Below the pieces are notes generated by a model, which worked only from the letters and a program-made list of their open reading frames with translations, did no database searches and was not told the origin of the DNA. DNA of 64,000 nt, taken from assembly GCF_030348765.1 (NCBI RefSeq), contig NZ_JAUCEU010000007.1, positions 676,501 through 740,500 on the forward strand, in the 5' to 3' direction. Origin of the DNA: Neobacillus sp. CF12 (GTDB lineage Bacteria > Bacillota > Bacilli > Bacillales > Cytobacillaceae). How positions within the stretch are numbered: the stretch's first letter is position 1; each line of letters starts with the position of its first letter. The position numbers were made by a program, and so were the translations under genes. This document shows positions 17,579 to 25,338 of this stretch, in pieces.

Positions 17579-17664
17579 AAATTTTCACCCTTAAATAAGA
17601 CGTACAACAAGTAAACAAATAACGACAGACCTACAATTCCAGCGAAAAGTAAAACGGTATTCAC
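17575..17664 (-). CDS. kdpF: KdpF, small membrane subunit
   Basis: A 29-codon frame with GTG start (17662-17664) and GGAGAG upstream encodes one membrane helix: [20 protein letters not shown]. Its stop overlaps the kdpA ATG (ATGA), the usual kdpF-kdpA arrangement. KdpF stabilises the Kdp complex, which no longer exists here. The AT-rich 150 bases upstream would hold the KdpE-controlled promoter; I cannot place its site with certainty. Confidence 0.8.
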   Translation of the reverse strand: MNTVLLFAGIVGLSLFVYLLYVLFKGENL

Positions 17665-17865
17665 CCTTGCAACTCTCCTTTTCAATTTTATTCTAAAGCC
17701 ACTAAATCGTCGGAAGATTAATCAATTTATCCTCTTAAAATGATTTTATTTAATTTGGAATAAAGATAGTGTTCAGATACTGGAGGATGGTATAAAGATT
17801 CTGTTAAGACTCTATAATAAAAATTAATATGAACACACATTTATTTTTCAAGCAACATTTATGAA

Positions 17866-17902
17866 AGAAAAAACCAGTAGGTTATTCTCTACTGGTTTAA
17901 CA
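17866..17902. terminator. Terminator-like hairpin
   Basis: AAACCAGTAG-gttattct-CTACTGGTTT, ten-base stem. It lies between the kdp promoter region and the drr operon copy 1. The 350 bases to its right hold no gene that I can support. Confidence 0.65.
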
Positions 17903-18255
17903 ACTATCTAGCCACCACAAAAGCGGTTTTGTTCAGTTTATGAAATTGGTACCTTTGATTTAGCTAAAGAATTTAGTCGCGAAATATCATTTGAACCATT
18001 TTTATCAGAAATTGAATCAGTATAGTTGCAAAGCTTCTTTGAAATTTCTTCTAATAATAAATAACCTGGAAGATGGAATAAAACAACTTAAAATCCGATT
18101 TAAGGGCGAAAAATTCTCTCTTTTCTTGCTGCATTAAAAGTTTTTTCCTTCAATCGAAAAAAACTATGAATCACATTCCACCTGAAATGTATTCCATAGT
18201 TCCTTAAGTTAATGACATTGATTACCAAAGCGGTTTTGCTTCGGAATCTACACTT

Positions 18256-18500
18256 TTACTGTGAATTATATCTATGGGCTATATTTAATTTCTCCTCCTG
18301 CGAAAGAGCACTATCCGCTGTAAATTCTTCTAAAGCATGCATGGCAAACCTCGCGTTGGGATAAGTGACCGAGCCACCAATCACACCAATTTTGAGGATT
18401 TCCATGATTTCCGTCGATGGTTACCCCGGCATTTTAGCAGCCTTCCATGTGATAGTAAATGCATTCATCGCGGAGGCTGAATATTGATATGGCTAATCCC
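18256..18500 (-). pseudogene. Carboxymuconolactone decarboxylase-family fragment
   Basis: Reading the minus strand gives SASAMNAFTITWKAAKMPG, then after a shift at a G run (about 18421) EIMEILKIGVIGGSVTYPNA and RFAMHALEEF to a stop. This resembles the AhpD/CMD fold family, though the N-terminal part and the CxxC region are absent. It follows drrB directly. The second drr copy retains only the first few codons (QYSAAAMN, around 42405-42430), so the gene was once the last member of this operon. Confidence 0.55.
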
Positions 18501-18512
18501 CTAATGGTGTAC

Positions 18513-19262
18513 TTACCCTAACTGGCGTTTAAATGCTTTACTGGCGAAGAAGTAAGCGATGACCATGATGCCGACGCACCAGGCAAGCGCGATCCAGATA
18601 TCGTTGCCAACATATCCTTCATACAAGAGGGCACGAATCGCATTCACGATTGAAGTCACGGGCTGGTTCTCAGCGAACGCACGGACAATTTTAGGCATGG
18701 TTTCTGTGGGAACAAAGGCTGAACTGATAAACGGCAGGAAAATCAGTGGGTACGAGTAGGCTGTCGCCCCTTCCATAGACCCCGCTGTCAATCCGGGAAT
18801 GACAGCCAGCCATGTCAGCGCCAGCGTAAACATCGCGAGGATCCCAGCTACTGCGAGCCAATCCAGGATATCAGCGCTGGACCGAAAGCCCATCAAGAGT
18901 GCAACGAGGATAACCACCACGATAGTAAGCGCATTGGAAACAAGCGAGGTCAACACGTGAGCCCACAATACCGACGAGCGCTTGATGGGCATGGTAATGA
19001 AACGCGCCATCAGCCCGCTCTTTACATCCGTAAACAGCCGCACGGAAGTGTAAGCAACGCCGGATGCGATAGCCATCAGCAAGATTCCCGGCAATAAATA
19101 ATTGACGTAGTTGTCCGTGCCTGTCTCTATGGCGCCGCCAAATACGTAGACAAACAGCAGCATCATCATAATCGGCGTAATCGCCACCGTGATAATCGTA
19201 TCCGGGCTGCGCATGATGTTGCGCATTAAACGCCCAAGTAATACCCCTGTTTTGCTTTTCAT
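18513..19262 (-). CDS. ABC-2 type efflux permease, copy 1 (DrrB-like)
   Basis: 249 residues, six membrane helices, ABC2_membrane family with a start KTGVLLGRLMRNIMRSPDTI typical of daunorubicin-resistance DrrB-type permeases. It pairs with the ATPase gene directly upstream (stop and start abut). It differs from copy 2 at 42458 by two residues (YEGY versus DEGS near residue 215). GC content is clearly above the surroundings, which suggests transfer from another lineage. Substrate unknown; multidrug or lipid-like compounds are usual for the family. Confidence 0.85.
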   Translation of the reverse strand: MKSKTGVLLGRLMRNIMRSPDTIITVAITPIMMMLLFVYVFGGAIETGTDNYVNYLLPGILLMAIASGVAYTSVRLFTDVKSGLMARFITMPIKRSSVLWAHVLTSLVSNALTIVVVILVALLMGFRSSADILDWLAVAGILAMFTLALTWLAVIPGLTAGSMEGATAYSYPLIFLPFISSAFVPTETMPKIVRAFAENQPVTSIVNAIRALLYEGYVGNDIWIALAWCVGIMVIAYFFASKAFKRQLG

Positions 19263-20024
19263 TTACATCTCCTCCTTTTTGCCGATGATCGCGAGGAAAA
19301 TTTCCTCCAATGTCGGCTGCTTCTCGATGTATTCCACTTTCGCTGGCGGGAACATCTCTTTGAGTTCGGTAAGGGTACCGGTCGTGATGATTTTTCCGCC
19401 ATGCAGGATGGCGATACGATCCGCCAGTTGTTCCGCTTCCTCCAGGTACTGGGTCGTCAGCAAGATGGTCGTGCCGCGGCCGGCAAGCTCCTTGACAGTA
19501 TCCCAGACTTCCATCCGCGCTTCTGGGTCAAGTCCTGTCGTCGGTTCGTCGAGAAAAATGACTGCTGGCGTACCGATCAGGCTCATGGCGATGTCAAGCC
19601 GGCGCTTCATCCCGCCGGAAAATTTGTCAGCCCGGCGGTTTGCCGCATCGGTCAGGCTGAATCTTGCAAGCAGATTGTCGGCGACTTGAGCGGGATTGGA
19701 AACTCCCCGCAACTTGGCGATCATCATCAGGTTTTCCCTTCCTGTGAGCATGCCGTCTAAAGCTGAGAACTGCCCTGTCAGGCTGATGCTCTGGCGAACA
19801 TGATCCGGTTGTCGCTTGACGTCAAAGCCGCAAATACCTACTTCGCCGCCATCAGCCTTCATCAATGTCGAGAGGATGTTGACCGTCGTCGTCTTGCCCG
19901 CTCCATTTGAACCAAGCAGTGCGAAAATTTCGCCACGACGCACCTCAAAATCCACCCCCTTTAAGACTTCCTTATCTTTAAAGGATTTTTTTAACCCTTT
20001 TACAGAAATCGCTGCATTGCTCAT
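19263..20024 (-). CDS. ABC transporter ATPase, copy 1 (DrrA-like)
   Basis: 253 residues: Walker A GSNGAGKTT, signature FSGGMKRRLDIA, Walker B VIFLDEPTTGLDPEA, H-loop region replaced by TTQYLEEAEQLADR (Gln where many ABC proteins also vary). The C-terminal extension matches DrrA-type exporters. The frame extends 132 bases upstream, but the ATG at 20024 has AAGGAGG before it and matches the start of copy 2. Seven residues differ between the copies, more than in the permease, so the similarity is not uniform along the operon. Confidence 0.88.
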   Translation of the reverse strand: MSNAAISVKGLKKSFKDKEVLKGVDFEVRRGEIFALLGSNGAGKTTTVNILSTLMKADGGEVGICGFDVKRQPDHVRQSISLTGQFSALDGMLTGRENLMMIAKLRGVSNPAQVADNLLARFSLTDAANRRADKFSGGMKRRLDIAMSLIGTPAVIFLDEPTTGLDPEARMEVWDTVKELAGRGTTILLTTQYLEEAEQLADRIAILHGGKIITTGTLTELKEMFPPAKVEYIEKQPTLEEIFLAIIGKKEEM

Positions 20025-20128
20025 ACTTTTTTCCTCCTTATAATAAGCGCAGCAAGGCGCTAGATGGCTATACTTCACTACTCTGCCTGACTGATATTCT
20101 GTACTACTTACTACCAAGTTGAAATATA

Positions 20129-20175
20129 ACTGAATAGTGAAGGTGACACATTTCATTTGTACCCAGCTATTCAGT
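20129..20175 (-). promoter_or_regulatory. Conserved intergenic inverted repeat before drrA, copy 1
   Basis: ACTGAATAG and CTATTCAGT, nine-base arms around a 29-base loop, lie between the DUF1048 remnant and drrA. The same arms and spacing occur in copy 2 (44074-44120) although the loop differs. Could be an RNA attenuator, a processing stem or an operator. Confidence 0.55.
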
Positions 20176-20182
20176 CGAAATT

Positions 20183-20335
20183 ACTATTGAATTTACTTTT
20201 TTCCAATCGCTTCATGATACGCTGATTCAAATCTTCACGATACTTGTCGACATAGGTTTTAGCGGTAGCCACTAGTTCGTCGGAAATGAAGCCAAGTCGT
20301 CCCCAGTGACGGTTTGCGTGGTTAGTGTCGATGCT
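20183..20335 (-). pseudogene. Decayed C-terminal fragment of a second DUF1048 gene
   Basis: The minus strand matches the 3' end of the intact DUF1048 gene at 44126-44479 (region coding for KTYFAKYREDLNQSIKK) for about 100 bases and then becomes unrecognisable. It shows that the ancestral operon had two DUF1048 genes before drrA; copy 1 kept the first and copy 2 the second. Confidence 0.6.
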
Positions 20336-20362
20336 TGGCAAAACTCCCCTTGGAATTCACCG

Positions 20363-20704
20363 TTAGCCACGACCAATCGTATCGTTCAACTTCTTGCGAT
20401 ATTTGTCCTTCCAAGTTTGCTCATCCTTCACCAAGTCGTCGCAGAAAGCAGCCACGTCCTCGCCCGTAAGGTCAATGACTTTCTTGCCTTCCGCTGCTCC
20501 TTCCTCGAAGAGGTCGAGAATACCGACAAAGATACGGCTGCTGTCCTTCCAGTCGGTGGGACCACCACCAGCAGTCCACATATATTTTTGGATAGCTTTG
20601 TAAGCGTTGCGGTACTCACTTGGAAGTGCCTTCGCACGTGCCTCCATCTCCCTCCATTCCCTCTTGTCATCCAGACTTCCGATAATTTTTTCAAAAATAT
20701 TCAT
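20363..20704 (-). CDS. DUF1048 protein of the drr operon, copy 1
   Basis: 113 residues, soluble and helical. [39 protein letters not shown] and [18 protein letters not shown] are typical DUF1048 blocks (written here in separate parts). DUF1048 proteins are almost always found with PadR regulators and ABC-2 transporters; their role is not established. Its ATG overlaps the padR stop, so the two are translationally coupled. Confidence 0.8.
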   Translation of the reverse strand: MNIFEKIIGSLDDKREWREMEARAKALPSEYRNAYKAIQKYMWTAGGGPTDWKDSSRIFVGILDLFEEGAAEGKKVIDLTGEDVAAFCDDLVKDEQTWKDKYRKKLNDTIGRG

Positions 20705-21045
20705 TTTATTTCTCTCCTTTTGATTTTTTTAGTCTTAAGTTCGTTAATTTTACTTGAGATGAAATCCCATTTTTTCCAAAAAATCTCTAGCTGCTCTTGA
20801 CCTGCTGCGTTGAGTGTGTAAAATTTTCTCGGCGGTCCCATAGTGGATGGCTTTTTCTCGATGTCCACCAGATTGTTTTTCTCAAGCCGCATGGTAATCG
20901 TATAAACTGTGCCTTCAACCACATCAGTGAAGCCAAGTTCTCGCAGCTGTTGCGTGATTTCATAGCCATAAGTTTCGCCACGGCTGATGATTTCAAGCAC
21001 ACAACCTTCAAGCACCCCTTTCAGCATTTCCGTGATGTTTTCCAT
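20701..21045 (-). CDS. PadR family repressor of the drr operon, copy 1
   Basis: 114 residues with the PadR winged helix: [50 protein letters not shown] and the wing [12 protein letters not shown]. PadR proteins repress drug-efflux operons and release DNA when a compound binds. It is the first gene of the operon, so autoregulation is likely; the leader at 21055-21165 is rich in short dyads such as TATTACTAAATAG. It shares about three quarters of its residues with the copy at 44551. Confidence 0.88.
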   Translation of the reverse strand: MENITEMLKGVLEGCVLEIISRGETYGYEITQQLRELGFTDVVEGTVYTITMRLEKNNLVDIEKKPSTMGPPRKFYTLNAAGQEQLEIFWKKWDFISSKINELKTKKIKRREIK

Positions 21046-21164
21046 TCTTTACCTCCATTTATATTTTACTTATATTTTTTCAGTACTCTGTAAAACAGGT
21101 ATTTTGTGTTACTTATATTCAGTGTTACTGATTACTAGTATATAGTATTACTAAATAGCATCAC

Positions 21165-21452
21165 TTGTCAATAAAACTTTTCGTCAAAAAAGCCCGTTTT
21201 TACGGCTTCAAAGATGTTTTTATTAAATTTGACAGCTTAGACTTTTGCCAGACACGTGATTATTCTCAAGAAGATCTAAATAATATAAATATAACTGGTG
21301 AAGGGGGTGATGACCAGGAACTCGCGCATTTTGGTGGACATGATTTACATGTTAAAGTGACCAAAATGATGATTAGTAATACAAACGGTCTCGACTTCGC
21401 AAAAAAAGCAGGCGACTATTTAGTAACAAACGCATTGAGTCAATTAATTTGA
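21165..21452 (+). other. Weak open frame, possible gene remnant
   Basis: A 95-codon plus-strand frame with only a TTG start and no ribosome binding site. The middle is hydrophilic and contains GGHDLHVKVTKMMISNTNG. Codon pattern is not clearly that of a gene, but the 21046-21640 gap holds nothing better. Could be the tail of a lost plus-strand gene. Confidence 0.25.
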
Positions 21453-21482
21453 AGCGTTTGTTATTTTAGGGATAGGCTTATG

Positions 21483-21580
21483 AATAAGTTTGTGAAGAAA
21501 TGTACTTAAACTAAACTGCTCCGTTAGTTAAACAAGAAAGAGCTGCCATTATGACAGCCCTGATCTTGTTTAACTAAACC
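21483..21580. repeat. Dispersed intergenic repeat copy
   Basis: AATAAGTTTGTGAAG, AAATGTACTTAAA (the right-half motif inverted), then ACTAAACTGCTCCGTTAGTT, hairpin GAGCTGCCA-tta-TGACAGC, and TTGTTTAACTAAACCAGC. Here the two halves are in opposite relative orientation compared with most copies. Confidence 0.65.
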
Positions 21581-21706
21581 AGCTAATAGGAGTCAATAGT
21601 TTTTTATTAAAAATAAGAATACCTCGTGATATACTATAAAACGACACGCCAAATAACCCTCCATTGTTGTTTGGAAGGTTTTTCTTTAGCTGTTTTTTCT
21701 TGTGGA

Positions 21707-22909
21707 TTAAGCCAAATCTAGGAATTGCTCATTTCTTTTTAGTATTGCATAAATCCAATGTAAAAGTTTATTTACACAAGCTATCATTGCCACTTTTGAA
21801 GGTTTGCCTTCTTTTCTCTTTCGGTCATAATACTCTTTTAGCTTTTTGTTTCTTGAGCTTCTTATTCCACAAAGCACTGCCATATACAAAGCGTGTCTTA
21901 AGCGGCTTGAACCCCGTTTGGTAATATGATTAATCGTTGCGGTAAACTTACCTGATGAATGGACACTTGGATCTATTCCAGCGTACGCCACAAGTTTTTT
22001 AGGGTGATCAAACCGATCAATTTCACCGATTTCTGAAATAATCGTTGCCGCGATTTTTTCTCCTATTCCGGGAATTGATTGGATAATCTTACATTCTTCA
22101 ATATCTTCAGCCAGGTCATCTATCTGCGTCTCCAAGTTAGATAGGTGGTCCTGGTATTGAAGCAGCATAGTAATATACATATCCAAACTAAACAATTGGC
22201 TTTCATACACGCCTTGATGGAAGGGATTCCGCTCTGCCGACTCAAATAATTTAACTGCTTTTTCCCTTATCCAACTTCTAGATCGTTTAATATTCATTTC
22301 CTCTATTCTATCTATAATCTCAGCTTCCCCTGTTAAAAGAACATCTTCCGATGTTGGAAATGCCTTTAATAATTTTAGGGAAACCTTCGAAAATAAATCA
22401 CCAAATACTCCTCTATATTCAGGAAATACCTGATCAAGTATAGTATGGAACTGAAGTTTTGCCTGAACGTATAGATTCGTTACTGTTTCGTATTGTCTGG
22501 ATAATGTTCGGAGGTTTAAGAGTCTTTCCCCTCTTATCTTGTACGGTTCAAATTCTTCCTTGTAATAAAGAATACAAAGGTGAAATGCATCGACTGCATC
22601 AGTCTTTACCTTTCTAAGGCTTGTTTTTTTAGCCTGATATGAAATAATGGGATTAACTAGAATATATAAATACTGATTTTTCTCCAAGCATTGAATAATT
22701 GGAGTATGGTAGTGTCCTGTGGACTCAAGAATGACTGCTGGTTTAACCCCAGATTTCCTCTTTAATTCTTTTAGAAACGAAATGAAAGAATCTAACCCTT
22801 CCTTTGTATGACTAACACTAAAACTCTTTCCAAATGGTTTATCTTTGTCTAAAAAGGCTTGATCTTCACTTTCCCCTTTGGCTACATCCAGGCCAACGAC
22901 TGGATTCAT
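21707..22909 (-). CDS. IS110-family DEDD transposase/recombinase
   Basis: 400 residues. The RuvC-like N-terminal domain has Asp8 (VVGLDVAKG), Glu62 (LESTGHYH), Asp104 and Asp107 (KTDAVDAFH), the DEDD tetrad. The C-terminal transposase_20 domain has QSIPGIGEKIAATIISEIG and GIDPSVHSSGKF, with the conserved Ser near SGKF. IS110 enzymes join DNA guided by a bridge RNA encoded in the element. The gene appears full length, so the element may be active. Confidence 0.92.
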   Translation of the reverse strand: MNPVVGLDVAKGESEDQAFLDKDKPFGKSFSVSHTKEGLDSFISFLKELKRKSGVKPAVILESTGHYHTPIIQCLEKNQYLYILVNPIISYQAKKTSLRKVKTDAVDAFHLCILYYKEEFEPYKIRGERLLNLRTLSRQYETVTNLYVQAKLQFHTILDQVFPEYRGVFGDLFSKVSLKLLKAFPTSEDVLLTGEAEIIDRIEEMNIKRSRSWIREKAVKLFESAERNPFHQGVYESQLFSLDMYITMLLQYQDHLSNLETQIDDLAEDIEECKIIQSIPGIGEKIAATIISEIGEIDRFDHPKKLVAYAGIDPSVHSSGKFTATINHITKRGSSRLRHALYMAVLCGIRSSRNKKLKEYYDRKRKEGKPSKVAMIACVNKLLHWIYAILKRNEQFLDLA

Positions 22910-23105
22910 TATTTATCTCTCCCTCAGTTTTAGTCACCAGTAACCCCTATTCCTTCTTGTAGTTCCATAGCTTCGCTTGTTATACGAGATCAAATGTCCC
23001 AACCAGCCTCAAACATCATTCCACAAGTAGGGGGCGAACAGTTTAGTTGACGAGATCAATCTCCCACGCACCCGTACGTTCTACCCTGGCTACTGAAATA
23101 ATAGG
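22910..23105 (-). ncRNA. Candidate IS110 bridge RNA region
   Basis: In IS110 elements the bridge RNA is encoded in the noncoding end upstream of the transposase. Here that 196-base segment contains an exact 10-base repeat ACGAGATCAA at 22984-22993 and 23050-23059, 66 bases apart, which could lie in the two guide loops. Position and strand follow the family; the fold has not been computed. Confidence 0.5.
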
Positions 23106-23157
23106 TCCTATTTAAAAAAGGTCAACCAGTAAAAACTGGTTAACCCCATAATACGAA

Positions 23158-23192
23158 AGCACCCGTTAGTGTAAGTACATTTCTTCACAAAG
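23158..23192. repeat. Right-half motif of the dispersed repeat
   Basis: GCACCCGTTAGTGTAAGTAC followed by ATTTCTTCACAAAG, an isolated right half just beyond the IS110 element. Its inverted relative lies on the other side of the element at 21483, so the IS may have inserted within a repeat pair. Confidence 0.55.
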
Positions 23193-23386
23193 TGCCCTGT
23201 TTTGCTTTTAAATCGAGCGGCGTAATGGAAACCCCTGCCCAACGGATAGGAATTGCAAAAAAGAAATTCAATATAAATGACATCATTTATATGCAATAGT
23301 TGAAGACAAATTCTTCAGCTATTTTTCCTTAAAGTTGATAAAATTAACTTAGCTATTCTGTAATTATTAGATGTGGAGGTAAAAGA

Positions 23387-24208
23387 ATGTTGTTTTTAAA
23401 AGAACACCCTCAATATATTTTTCGTATTGATGAACGCCCACCTTTTGTTGATGATTTAGCTGATGTAGATGAGAACTCCACTGAGTTGTTAATCCAAGGA
23501 AAAACAAAAAATATCGAGAGGTTAAAGTCTTTTTGTAATCTGACAAAATTATGGATTTATACAGTGAACCAAAATGAATTCAATAAAATATTGAGCTTTG
23601 TTAATCCCAAAATGCTCTCTATATATGAATTGAAGGTAGAAGATTTGTCAGCAATTAGTTCACTTAAAGATCTTGAGGTATTGGCACTAGAATGGAATAC
23701 CAAAGCCCAGAGTTTATGGGATATTTCAAAAAATACTTCTTTAAAATCTTTGGCAATAAAAGACTTTTCAAAGTTAAATGACATAACACCATTACAAAAT
23801 GGCACAAGGTTGGAGTTGTTAGATTTGTCAGGTGGCGATTCGAAAGATTTAAAATTAAATAATCTCCAAACTCTAAAGTATCTTAGCAATTTAAAATATC
23901 TTGGTTTGTCAAATATAAAGGTTCAAGATGATTCTTTGGAACCCATTTCTAAATTAAAAAGGCTTCAAGAGTTAGAAATCTCTAATCAATTTCCTACCGA
24001 AGAGTACGCAAAGTTGTCTGTCGCCATTCCTGATACTAAGTGCGATAAATTTAAAGCATATGTGAATCTAGTAAGCCCTATTGGAGAAGAGGATGTGATG
24101 GTTGTAGGTAAGAGAAAACCATTCTTAATTTCTAAAGTCGATGTGAAAAAGTTACAAAAATACGAAGAACAATTCATAAGGTACCAAGAAAAGTATAAAA
24201 GTAACTAA
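23387..24208 (+). CDS. Cytoplasmic leucine-rich-repeat protein
   Basis: 273 residues, no signal peptide. From residue 40 to 205 it has irregular leucine-rich repeats (LKDLEVLALEWN, LELLDLSGGD, LSNLKYLGLSNIKV, LKRLQELEIS). The N-terminus (IFRIDERPPFVDDLADVD) and the charged C-terminal 65 residues flank the repeats. The ATG follows GTGGAGG. Such solitary LRR proteins in Bacillus often sit in immunity or toxin-neutralising clusters, and a second LRR gene and a DUF2199 gene lie nearby; that role is an inference. Confidence 0.7.
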   Translation: MLFLKEHPQYIFRIDERPPFVDDLADVDENSTELLIQGKTKNIERLKSFCNLTKLWIYTVNQNEFNKILSFVNPKMLSIYELKVEDLSAISSLKDLEVLALEWNTKAQSLWDISKNTSLKSLAIKDFSKLNDITPLQNGTRLELLDLSGGDSKDLKLNNLQTLKYLSNLKYLGLSNIKVQDDSLEPISKLKRLQELEISNQFPTEEYAKLSVAIPDTKCDKFKAYVNLVSPIGEEDVMVVGKRKPFLISKVDVKKLQKYEEQFIRYQEKYKSN

Positions 24209-24243
24209 AAAAGCAATGGAATTGGTTCCATTGCTTTTTTTCT
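24209..24243. terminator. Terminator after the LRR gene
   Basis: AAGCAATGGAA-ttgg-TTCCATTGCTT followed by TTTTTTCTTG; starts right after the stop codon. Confidence 0.85.
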
Positions 24244-24354
24244 TGTTAATCAATTGTTAAAACATATGTGATTTGTTTTGCGTATTCGGATGTGAATCAG
24301 CGTTTTGCACCCTCACAACCGAACCCATTAGATGTCGATTCAATGCTCTTTTTT

Positions 24355-24867
24355 TTAGTTATCGTTATTAACACAAAGTTGTGCAGCTATCTCTTGTACC
24401 CGTTCTATAGTTACTCCATCTCTCAATTCCACCGATAAAGGATGGTCGGTTGGTTCGAGCTCAATGAAAGGTCGAATGCCATCTGGTCGAGGATGGACCA
24501 TTGTTTTTAAGTTTACTGTATCAGGATAACAAGGTAAATCGGTAGATAGCCACCCAAACATTGGTTCCAATAATTCTTGTTTATCCCAGTGCTCTTTTAT
24601 ATTGTAAAAATTTGCTTCACTTAATGAAACCCATACACCCCATATTAGGTGTTCATCGGTCCCAATTATAGGAATCTCAATATATCCACGAATAAAGAAA
24701 TGTTCGTTATCCATAATGCATAAATCGTCATCTAGCTCAAACCTATCCTCTCGCTCTTCAGGTGCACCATCATAATAATAGACTGGTGCTGGATTTCCGT
24801 AACTTGTAGGAAGTTCTTCGTGATATTTACCGCAACAACTGCAAGAGTATCCCTTAATTTTAGTCAT
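24355..24867 (-). CDS. DUF2199 family protein
   Basis: 170 residues. It starts with a small zinc-knuckle-like motif (YSCSCCGKYHEELP) and continues with DDLCIMDNEHFFIRGYIEI and a WGVWVSLSEANF block, all typical of DUF2199. The C-terminus carries GIRPFIELEPTDHPLSVE. The function of the family is not established; members are common among immunity-type gene clusters. It is convergent with the LRR gene, separated by its terminator. Confidence 0.8.
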   Translation of the reverse strand: MTKIKGYSCSCCGKYHEELPTSYGNPAPVYYYDGAPEEREDRFELDDDLCIMDNEHFFIRGYIEIPIIGTDEHLIWGVWVSLSEANFYNIKEHWDKQELLEPMFGWLSTDLPCYPDTVNLKTMVHPRPDGIRPFIELEPTDHPLSVELRDGVTIERVQEIAAQLCVNNDN

Positions 24868-24941
24868 TCTGTTCCTCCATTAATTTCACCATTTGAATCT
24901 TCTATAACTTCTTATTCATAATTCGTTATCCAAAATACTTA

Positions 24942-25036
24942 TTCCTTCTTTCACTAAACTGCTTCGTTAGCACAACAAGCAAAAAAGACCGCAGCAGCGA
25001 TCCTCATGAACTCTTGCACCCAGTTAGTTCAACAAG
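24942..25036. repeat. Dispersed intergenic repeat copy
   Basis: TCCTTCTTTCACTAAACTGC, TTCGTTAGCACAACAAGCAA, short hairpin GACCGCAGCAGCGATC, then GAACTCTTGCACCCAGTTAG. It ends at the stop codon of the next gene (25039). Confidence 0.7.
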
Positions 25037-25038
25037 TT

Positions 25039-25326
25039 TTACCATTCTCTCCATTCTTCCGTAAGGTCATCTAATTTTTCTAATCCTGCTAACTCTGCAA
25101 CAGATAATATATATTCTACTAATTCTTCCCTTTCAGTAGTCTCAATAAAAGAATCGTATTGTTCATTTAGCTGGTTAAATTTTAGAACAATTTCTTTAAC
25201 ACAGGCTAACAGTTTTTTTTGAGTCGTTTTTTCATTCAAGCCTTTAATTTTAGCTAAATACTCATTAAGTGCTTTCTCTGCCGCACTTATATTTTCGAGT
25301 GTAAATAAATCATCCCCGTCTTCCAT
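25039..25326 (-). CDS. Small acidic helical protein, partner of the LRR gene
   Basis: 95 residues, acidic and predicted fully helical (DLFTLENISAAEKALNEYL, LAGLEKLDDLTEEWREW). It begins 12 bases after the stop of the LRR gene upstream, so both are one operon. It has no recognised domain; its size, charge and context would suit an immunity protein, but no toxin gene is present in the window to support that. Confidence 0.6.
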   Translation of the reverse strand: MEDGDDLFTLENISAAEKALNEYLAKIKGLNEKTTQKKLLACVKEIVLKFNQLNEQYDSFIETTEREELVEYILSVAELAGLEKLDDLTEEWREW

Positions 25327-25338
25327 TCTTTCATGCCA

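Larger units (their letters stand above)
21640..23110 (-). mobile_element. IS110-family insertion sequence
   Basis: One DEDD transposase gene with about 200 bases of noncoding DNA upstream and a short noncoding end downstream. No long terminal inverted repeats are visible, as expected for IS110. The ends are estimates: I could not fix the short core repeat, though AATAGG occurs at both flanks (about 21586 and 23099). Confidence 0.75.

Noticed and set aside
18559..20043. Several plus-strand frames over the drr genes
   Set aside because: They are mirror frames of GC-rich drrAB coding sequence and lack ribosome binding sites; the same holds at 42474-44006.
23108..23296. 62-residue minus-strand protein
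   Set aside because: It spans the IS110 flank and a repeat half-copy and lacks a ribosome binding site.
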